DNA from: CAYIYO01 sp964367715
Lineage (GTDB): Bacteria; Chlamydiota; Chlamydiia; Chlamydiales; Criblamydiaceae
Reading direction: 5' to 3'
Assembly: GCA_964367715.1 (NCBI GenBank)
Contig: CAYIYO010000062.1
Span: 1-10,287 of the forward strand
DNA length: 10,287 nt
The notes under the pieces: generated by a model
The model's input: the letters and a program-made list of their open reading frames with translations, nothing else
What the model was told of the DNA's origin: nothing
The model's database searches: none
Translations under genes and position numbers: made by a program
Shown here: one piece after another, positions 1 to 9,700 of the stretch
Layout: every line of letters begins with the position of its first letter
Position numbering within the stretch: position 1 is the stretch's first letter

Positions 1-750
1 GTATCTGAGCTTTTCCAACAAGATGAGGGACTTGATCTTTAGTGATGTACTTTACCTGATCCTGATCCTGATCCTGATCCTGATCCGGATTGGTTGTTAG
101 AAGACGGACTTGTTTCGGATTAACTTTTTGGATTTGCTCTTTCGTCACTAAATACTTGACTCGGTCATCAGAAACGTGAGGCACCATCTCCGGTGAAATC
201 CAAGATGTCCAGAGGCCTTCTTGAACCTCGCTAGATCGTGCAATTCCTTCAAGCTTTTTGATTAAAGAAGGGTCGGTAATTTCTTCAATTTGCTCGGGAG
301 AAATATTTTTCTGATATTTGCCAGGAATATCTCTAATGAAGTTTCCGTGAATATTTCTGCATTGGTCTTCACTAAATTTTTCAATTAGCTCAAGACATCC
401 TGCTCTAGCGGCTTCGCTACTCAAAGGTAGATTTTTAATTTGATCCGGGGAAAGGAATCCAATTAGTAACTCATTATCATTAATACGCATGATCAATTCT
501 ACTGGAATTGCTCCCACTTGCCATTTTGCGTTAAATTTCTTATACAAACCAGGATTCACAAAAGGAATGAGCTTTCTCTGTTTTGTGGTAAGAGCTAATG
601 CTTGCTTTTCCGAAAGCATATACTCGATGCGCTCTCCCTCTATTTTTTGAATTTGCTCCCCATTTGACAAGTGCGGAACAAGCCCTACAGGGAGCCATTT
701 CATTTGATCAGGCGTCAAGTGAGGAACTTGATAAGGCTGCAGATGCTGAA
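1..750 (-). repeat. C-terminal array of degenerate L-[ST]-x-x-Q-[IV]-x-x-[IL] repeats, continuing past the left edge
   Basis: From about residue 3180 to the edge, short units of 8-9 residues recur: LTPDQMKWL, LSNGEQIQKI, LSEKQALAL, LTTKQRKLI, LSPDQIKNL, FSEDQCRNI, ISPEQIEEI, ISPEMVPHV, VTKEQIQKV, NPKQVRLL and TKDQVPHL. I count roughly 12-14 units, some adjacent and some spaced by 10-30 residues of helix. Each looks like a short helix with a Ser/Thr N-cap and a conserved Gln, so the array may form a solenoid or extended stalk. Similar 'LTxxQIxxL' repeats occur in large bacterial surface and host-interaction proteins, from memory. The array is truncated by the window. Confidence 0.75.
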
Positions 751-3700
751 ATTGGTGTTTTGTGATTAAACAAGCCGCCTCAATTGCAGAGTGTTCAGGA
801 TAAAGCCTTTTCAACCTTCTTTTAAGCTCATCAGAGAGATTGTTTTCATCAATTCCTAGATATTTAACACGCTCGATCCTTAAATCTTGAATCTTGTTCG
901 CATCAGTCAAACACTTTGTTGCTAGCTCACTGCCCGGATCATAATTGCCAGTATAGGCATTTTCTCTTTCTTGACGCCTTTTGGATTGATAAATAAATTG
1001 TCCTTCAATCTCGCCATCGTCCTTTCTAGAGACTTGAATCAGCGTTGAGTTCGATTTAAACAAAGCGTGTTGCTTAGGGTCAGATTTTGTTTTAATACTT
1101 AAAAAACGAATCTTGAATTCTGAATTATCTTTTATCCAACGCGTAAAATACATGCGGTTGAGTTGTTTATTGAAAAAGCTAATATTTCCATTAAAGGCGT
1201 TGATTTCAACCAATCCTCTACGAATTTGTTCTTCCTGTGCTGGAAACGGCTTAGAATGCACTCCTGCAACAAGCAAAGAACCATCGGGCTGGATTAACCA
1301 CACGTCGTGATTAGCCTTAGCATCTGCATACTGTTCTTCCAAATGTTTCCGCATTTGTCCTGCTTGGAATTCTGACAAAAGCAGCCAACGTATATTTCCG
1401 TTGGAATCCCTTAAAGCTAAAATTTGATTGGCGGGGCGTTGGCATTGATGAAAAACGGGAAGCGTTAACTCATCATTTTGAGAACGCTCTTGTGCATGCG
1501 TATAAAAATAGTGATGTGTACCAAATATTGGCTCTTGAAAAATGTTTTGATATGGTTTTCCATATTGGTATTTTTCCATTTGTGTGGATAAGTGACAAAT
1601 TGAAGAGTTGTTATCAGTTATTTCTCCTCTCAATAAGCTAACCAAGAAACCAGAATCCGGTTCGCCTCGATTTTCTACCAATGGAGGTCCTATACGGATT
1701 CGGTTATAACGATTCAATTCGTCGTCGATATCTTGAGCGACCTCTACCTCAACGTTTACCTCTTGCTCGACTTCTTGTTCGATTTCTTGCTCGATTCCAA
1801 TAGGACTGCTGGCATGCGTTTGCGTTGTAGGGAAGCAGTTGCTCATACAGATCCAGGCTTTCATTTCATCGGCTTTCGCATTGAATTGTTCAATGCTTTG
1901 CTGATCTGCCCCAGACCGAGAAAATGCATTAATTTCTTTATCGACGAGAGCTATTAACATCTCTTTTGTCTCAACATTGCCTTGTATGCTGCTGTGTTGT
2001 AAGAAGGGATTTTCTTCCATCCTGTTGACAAAATGGGTTTCATTATCTCTTACTGTTTGGATAAAATCCTCTCTAAATCCTTCGTAAAACGTATTTTCCA
2101 ATGCTGAAAGGACGTTTTTGATTGCTTCTTGACGAGGAAGATGGCGAATTTGTTGAACAAAGTGACGGACCATTGCATTTGCGCGATGAATGGATTGCAC
2201 TTTGTGGGCGTTTCTTATGAAGGCATCAACTGAAAGACCTTCACCTGCTGGAAAGATGTTTTTTGTTTCGGTACTTACTACGAATACCACATCTTGCTCT
2301 GAACGGAACTGACGTAAACGCATCACCCCCTGCGTCAAGGTACGCATCTTTGTTTTTTCATCGAATGTAATTAAATTGACCGCATTCGGAAGCTGACGAA
2401 TGTCTGTTCCTGTTGTGTGGCGTTCATCATAGTAAACAACATAATTTTCAGGAGAAAGGCCATGCGCCTCCAGAGATTCAATAGAAGAACCCGCTAGACG
2501 TTCAGGTTCTGTGCTTCCTTTTTTCCATACGTAGAGAGTATTTGGTTGATTTTCTCCGGGACCTTGGTGGAAGAATAGGACTCCTTCAATCGCCGGATCA
2601 ACCGTTTTTTGTTGATCGCTCAGCGAAGCTTCCTCGTGTTGTTTTTTCTCTATGAATTTAAGCCATCCTTGTGCGACGGCTTCATTATTTTTAAATATTT
2701 TGAACAGACCGCCCGTTTCGATGATCCCGCGAATATTTCGATGTCCTTGACGGAGAGATCTCCAAACATTTTCAAAAAATTCAATCACAGAAATTGGAGT
2801 GGTCTCTTCTTGAAAATTGACCACTACAATTTTGTCTGGAGTTGCGCGTTGGGAAAGCTTATCTAGGATACATCCTTCTGTTCCCACGTCTGCTTGAATA
2901 TTTTGCGCCAGGCTTCGTCTGTACCCTTTAGCGTTCCAAGGAGTCCCTGACATGGCTCTTGTAGAGGCAAATAGATCGACTAAGTCGAGCCCGTTGCTTG
3001 TTAGCCTTTCTGATGCATAGGTGACAAGAGAAGCAACATGCTCAAATTGCATTTGAATCCTTGTTGTCGGCCCTTGTGAAACATATTCTATTGCGTCTTC
3101 TATCACACCCGGTTCTTCTATTTTCCCGAGATCGACACCAAAAATTTCCATGAAATCTTCGTATTCTGCTGTATGCTCAAAGACTTCCCCTTTTTCTTGT
3201 ACGTAGTACAAGGCTCTAGAGCGGTTTTCGTTAGCTATTTTTAAGATTTCTTCTCTTGTAGGCTTAAATGCAACTCCCCATTGGTACTGGTAGCAAGCGG
3301 CTTCCCAATGGTAGCCAAACTCTGTGGTTGCAGGAGTATTAACAGCTAAATAAGGGACGATTTTCCCTGTTTTATCTGCATCTGGGGAAGGTCCATAGTG
3401 CCTCCCGCCTGTTTTACTGAGCGTAGAAGGGAGAAGATCAAGAATAAAGTGCTTTGCTAATGCGATTAAATTTGCCGCTTCTTTTACTTCTTCATCGTGG
3501 CTTTGATACATCCCTTTGATGTAATTAACGAACGCTAAATCGCTTTCAATACTCTTAAATTCGGCATCTGTTAGGGTTGCTTTTCCTAATTGCTCTGCGG
3601 CGTCTGCTCTATTTAGCGGTTGAGTATTCGTTGCTAATTCTTGAACAAATACGGGGATTTTTCCCGTCGCATAACGAATAAATGACTGCCTATAGTCATC

Positions 3701-6700
3701 TGGAAGGTAGTCATTGACTCTGTTAAAATTATCAAACACATGCGCAGCAATTAAAGGGGCGACAAACTGCTGGTACGTTTCTTGTTTTAGGAGATGTTGT
3801 TGATTTGACTGTAGCTTCACCAATTGACTGATAGTAGGAGCATTTGTTAATCCGGCAACGCGTTTGTTGCTTGTTAAACATTTGAAAATTTCCATTAAAA
3901 GTAAATTACGCGGTAAGGTGACGTGCACTTTTTTGCCATCAACAAAATTCAACTCTTGGGCACTGTCAAGGATTAGATCGACTTCATCAATAAGCGCATC
4001 GGCAGACATTTTTGTCATTTTAATGAAATCAAAAATCAGCTTTGCTTCCCTCGCTAGAAGCTCTTGTTTTTCCAAAAGAGTATGTCGTCTGTTTCCTAAA
4101 GAATTTATTACTCCAAAAGATTTTCTTTCTTCCTGCGCACGTTCTAATTCCCGGCCTACCGCTAAAAGTTTTTGGCTAACCGTTGCGAATTGGCGGGTTA
4201 AGCTGAGTAGCTGAAGTCCTAATCCTTGTAACGTTGTCGGCGTAACAATTAGCGGTTGCTGTCTTCTAAGTGCAGTTTCAATCGTTGTTCTTAGCTGCTC
4301 CAAATGGTGCCTCACAAAGCGTTGGCGCGGGATGTTAAGAGGGATCAGCGTTTTACCAAACGCAGCCTTCATCGACTCACTTAGGTTGGCTGCTACCGTC
4401 TGAAATAAGGCCGGAGGAACAATAAAACAGGCCAATCGACCTTTTCGTTGTGAGGAGAGCTGCAAGAGGATTGTTGCAATTACAGAAGTTTTTCCCCCTC
4501 CCATGATCAATTGGATGACGATGTCTTGAAAACGCGAAGGATTCGTCTCTTCTAAAGTTAACATTTTTTTAAGAAGATCGGTCTGCTTTTTAAAAGGAAT
4601 AATTCCAGATTGTCCAGAAAAAATTCGTAAAGTCACCTGTTGTTCTTGGTCAAATCCATCAAAAAATGTTTTGGCGGATAATTCTTGTGCAAGACATTGG
4701 CAGAGGTAGCGGCGTGTGGGGTCTTCAGCATCTTGGATTTGCTGAATCTTTTGTGTGTAAGAGCTAATGCGTTTGAGTTGTTTTTCATACGATTTACTAT
4801 CTGCAATTTCGATAACAAGAGCGGCAATAGCATCTAAGTCATCTTGCTCAAGATTTGGATTTCGCTTTGAAAGAGCTGTTGCATCATTAGCGAGGATAGC
4901 CTGAATGCAATCTTCATAGGAAATCAATGCGACAAGGCCTGAGGCTGTTCGGGATAATTCCACTTCACATCTTGAGATTTCGTTGCTGTTTTTATTGACT
5001 AGAGCAAGAAGGGAATCCATCTTTTGAATTCTTTCCCTATTTTTTGCAAGACGCTGCCCCTCTATCTGTTCATGCAATTTTTTGCAATTATCGGAAGAAA
5101 TTGTTTGTTGTGTCGCCTGATTAACTCTTTTTCCTTCTTCGCAATCTGCGATGAATTCTTCAAGATCTTGTGCTAATACATTGGTATAATTACTGTCTTG
5201 AGGGCTAGTTGGTGGATGTTGGTCAATAGTGTTCGATCGCTCTTCCAGACTTGGTATCTCATACAAAAATTCTTCTTTTAATCCAGTTAAAAAATCCCAT
5301 CTTTCTTCTTGTGAAGCAAGTACAGTATTAAACGACCGTTCTTCATTTTCTACAGGGACCCCATACTCAATTTCTTTCCTTTGGGGGGAAGGAAGGGTCT
5401 TCGGTTTCGTTAAAAAAACGTTTCCTGATTTTACTTCGTGGCGAAACTCTGAATACCAGTCCGTCAGGTTTTGAATATCCTTATTTCGGTTAACACTATA
5501 AGGAAAATGGTTACGATGCGCGCGCACTGTCATAAAATCCAGGTAAACGCTATTGGGAAACCATAATTTCCACATATTTAATTTGTAAAGCAGCACGCGT
5601 TTTGATGTTTCAACACCTATGGCGTCTTTCACGGCCGGCAAAAGGCTCCAACTTTCAATTATTTCTTGTGGTGGGATATTTTCACGGGTAACATAAAGAA
5701 ACCTTTGCATTTGTCCTATTATTGGATCCTCAATCAATTTAGGGGCGCTATAATTAGTACCCTTCGTATATTTTGGAGTATTTGCATCCTTAAATTTCTG
5801 ATAGCCGTCGTCGTTTAAAATACTTTGGATTGTCTCTGTGCGATTTAATAGAATAGAATTCTCGATAGGCCCAACCTCTGCTACGGGCCCTCCCATTTGT
5901 TTTAGAAATGCAAGCCTTTCTTCTAATTCCTCTACTTTTTTAAACAGGTCGTAATCCACTACTTTTGTTTCTTTCGATCGATTGAAGCTACGTTCTTCTG
6001 TTGTTTTTAAGCAATGGTCCTTCGCCTCTTTGATGAATATTTCGAGGAGGTAAATTTCATCTTCTTTATTTAAATGAAATTCCTCGGGGAGATTTTGTAG
6101 CGATTTAATGATTGTTACAAAATTAGAAAGACAATCAATAAGCTCCTTTTTTTCAAAATATTTTTCCACCTTCTCATTCGAAATAAGATCTTTTTGACGT
6201 AGAACTAGGACTAATGCATGTGCTTTTAGAGCGGAGCTCTTCGAATCGCTTGCAGGTAATTTTTGGATCATCTCTAAAATTAATAGAGCCGTCGGTGTGA
6301 TACTTTCTGTTGGCTTCACTCCTTTCAAAATTGCCGTTGCTTCTTCCGATTTCATCTGAGATAAATAGATGTAGGCAAGGAAAAGCTTACTTTCTGTGGT
6401 TGAAGGGATAAGCTGGCGATCCACCACTTGATAGGTGAAGTAGCGGTGGAGTTTTGATTGGTCGACTTTTTTTACAGCGATCCTAGCAACAGGTTCTGCT
6501 TTCCAGACGCTATCTTCATTTTCGATAGTTAGAGTGGAAGAGTCTTTTATTTTTTGAAAAGGGACAACTATCATTCCCTTATTACGGGATTTTGTGGATT
6601 GCAAATAAAGATAGTTCGGAGTTGTTCCTAATAATCCCACTGGCATCCTCTTCGGCAAATAGTATCCTCTGTCTTCTAAGAAGACCAGTTTTCCTTCCAC

Positions 6701-9700
6701 AAGAGTAAACATCAAAGGCTTGCCATCAAAAGAGGAGTAACGGGAAAAGACGACTTCAGTCAACTGTTGCTGACGGTGAAAGGTGATCACATTTTCTGGC
6801 GCATCAAAGCGTTTGATCCCTTTAAGGAAATCCGTATTTCTTTTTTCAACGAGAAAATTAATTCGGGGGCCATCTAAATCGGGCGCACCGGTCTCTTTAT
6901 CTGCGTTGACGACCTCTCCATTTGCTAATACTGCATAAATAATATTTCCTGATTTGATATCAGTGATCAGTCCTTTTACTTTTATGCGATTTATTTCGAC
7001 AGAAAATGATTCAACAGGTGCCCAGTAGGCATTTCCGTGAAGAATTGAAGTGAGATTTAAAGAATCTGTGTGGTGAACATATTCGAACCACTTTTCTTGT
7101 CCATCGATTTTTCTTTGAATGCGATACGGATAATATTGATTCTCAGGAATGACAAGAGAGAACATTCGATGCTTTGTGTCGCTAAAGCGAATTCTTGTAT
7201 TTCCTTCGATCTGATAGAAGAAGGCAGGGCTTTCGCCGAATATTTTTTTAAAATTGTCTTCCCTTTCCCAAGATTTATTTCGGGCTAGTCTTAATTCGCC
7301 TGCGTTTCCATACACTTTTCCACGAACAACATCTATTTTCCATAATCCATTAGTAATATAAGGAGCGCCCTCATCTGCAAGATGCCATTCTGTTTCAGAA
7401 TTTTCCAGTTCTAAAAAGCCACAAATACTATTTCCAATTTGGCTGATCAACGTCGAATCTGAAGAAGGATCGAAAATTTTTGCTGTTAACGAGAAGATGA
7501 AACTATTGACTAAGTCAATAGAAAATGGGGCTTGCACCTGCTCTCTAGAAATGGAAGCGAGCTGATGGGCTGCAAGAAGAGAGAAAATAGTCTGATAATC
7601 TTCAGTATCCAACTCCTCTTGAGGTTTTATTGAAAAATAGAGAAGAGAGTAAAAACATAAGGCCGACTTATCGACTTCGCTCACTCCTTTTTTACTGAAC
7701 AGCGCTTTGATTGCTTCTGTTTTATTTAACTGGTTGGACAACCCCTTTAAATATTCAGCATCCTGACCGGACTGCACTTTATTAGCGGTATCGGCAAGAT
7801 ATTTTGAGAGGTAAAAGCTCAATTCTAAAAAGAAAAACACCCCTGAAAGATTTTCTTTTTCTTGAAAATAGGCCATGCCTTTGTTGATAAAAGTTTTTGC
7901 ATTTTCAAAAAGAGCGGGATCCTCTGCGATCCGCGACCCGATTCCAAGTTTTAATTTTTTCCCATTCGTGTATAATGAACGAAAAAGGTAGTTAAAAACC
8001 TTTTTTTGAAGCGCAGGAGTTGACAACGCTTCCATCTCTTGCATGAGCTGAAAAAAGATCTGGCTTGGCGATAATTTCCATTCATTTAGCGGACGGGCAA
8101 TCCTTTTTTCTAAACTTTCTGAACTAGTAGTCTTGAGATGCTCCGCCTCATAAGTTGAGTTGTCAGGAATAGGGATGGCTCGAATTTTTTCCCTCGTAAA
8201 GGAATTTGAATCCTGAAATGGATTAAGAGTTGACTCGACTTCGACATATTCGAACCCTCCTTCATTAAAAAAACGGACCTTTCTTTGCACAGACTCTATA
8301 AAATGAGTGTCTCGATCAGTGCTTAAAAACAACTCGCGTGCGAAAACCAACATGAAACGGAAATCATTGATATAGCCGTAATCTGTGTCAGATAATAGAG
8401 ACTCACCTTGGTTAAATTCTTGTAGGAGAAGCATTGATTTTAATCTTGGATTGGCATGGTGAGCGATTTCATCTCGTTTAAAACGCTCCTCCACTTTACC
8501 TTCAACATACGCATTAAAATCAGGATTCGATCCTAAAAGCGCTTCCCACAAGTGAAAATTATTGTTTGAAGCAAATGCTTCTTCAATGAGCCTGGCTGTT
8601 AAACAATGACGATTTAGTTTTTTTTCGCTTGAAAAGATCTCTTTTCCTGCACTCTTTCTAAGATAGTTTAACGCAGATTCCAAACGGTCGAATTGACGGA
8701 TATCTAAAAATTGTAACCCTTCTCTTGTTAGTTCCGAAAAAAATGTTGGAACAGAAAAACGGAATAAAATCCTTTTGCCTACTTCGTTGAATGTTTTTTC
8801 TTCTATTTTAACGCAAAGCAAATGCACTACTGCATAAATCGGAAAGAACGTTGCACATACTTCCGCTAAAGAATACTTTTCTTTCATGTAAGTGCTTGCT
8901 TTCATCGTTTCCACGATTTGAATCAACAATTGCACCGATTCTTTCAACTCTTCCTTGGTAAAAGATTCCCAAAAAGTCGGTTCTAAAGAGAGTTGAGAGA
9001 CAAAATGGTCTAGGCACGCTTTAAATGCGTGTACTCTGTAGTTAACAAGGGTGTCGTTTCTTTTATTATTTAAATTTCCTAAACTGTCTAACTGCTCTTT
9101 TGTTTCGCTGCAGAATGCAATAAAAGATGTTGCAGGCGCATTTTGATCAATTAAAGGAAAAGCTGGTAATGTGACCTTTTGAAAATCCTCTCCTCGGACT
9201 CTTAAATTAAAATTTAAATTAATATTTTTTCTAGAAGTGATTTGCGAGTCCGTTTCTGTCAATTCAACATCTGAAGGAAGCTCAGCGTTCTTTCTTTGAG
9301 TTTCGACCTCCTCTTCAAAAGCGTTGACTCGATTTAAAATGTCTTGGGCTGTGGCGCGTGCTTCTTGAACTAAAACGTCATACTGTTCAATGGTTTTTCC
9401 ATTTCTTATTAATATTTTTGTTGCCATTTGTTTGAGCAAACGACGATCTAAATCTGCCTCAGGAGTATCTTGATTTAGGGTGGCCTCAAGAGAGTGATAG
9501 GTTTCAACTGCAATTTTTATTTTGAATTCAAGCATCATCCTTTTGTAGAGTTCTGCCGAGCATTGACTTCTTATCCACGCCTTTATTGCTTTTGGCAGTC
9601 CCGTTTTCCCCGCACTTCTATTTTGCTCGTGTATGGTTTCCGACGAAATGCGGTATTCTTCAATAAAGTGCAATGCATAAACAATCGGCCTTACACCATC

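Noticed and set aside
56..85. Hexamer repeat considered as part of a CRISPR or iteron array
   Set aside because: The units are contiguous with no spacers, are only six bases long and are in frame with the protein.
3196..3212. Perfect 7-base inverted repeat CTTGTAC-GTA-GTACAAG, a possible operator
   Set aside because: It is deep inside coding sequence (Leu-Tyr-Tyr-Val-Gln), and one such palindrome is expected by chance in 10 kb.
3864..4214. A 116-codon ORF on the plus strand, and shorter plus-strand ORFs at 1113..1310, 1733..1957, 2609..2866, 5229..5474, 7070..7288 and 9494..9799
   Set aside because: They lie opposite a continuous minus-strand frame with clear protein motifs, and their translations show no domain-like pattern. 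They are antisense shadows.
3977..4504. Assignment of the gene as SecA
   Set aside because: Only the motor motifs are alike; the length, the DUF3645-like motif and the HTTGTDIR/MRLRQF spelling fit DUF3638 proteins better.
7503..7521. Inverted repeat with 8-base arms and a 3-base loop, a possible hairpin terminator
   Set aside because: It lies inside the open frame, has AT-rich arms and is not followed by a T run that would make sense with a gene end.
8808..9017. Minus-strand ORF of 69 codons, and a similar one of 66 codons at 4633..4833
   Set aside because: Both are in other frames of the same strand as the giant gene and look like shadows.
9202..9222. AT-rich near-palindromic stretch that could be read as a promoter or origin element
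   Set aside because: It is explained by the coded run of Asn, Leu and Phe (NINLNFNL) in the open frame, with no gene start nearby.
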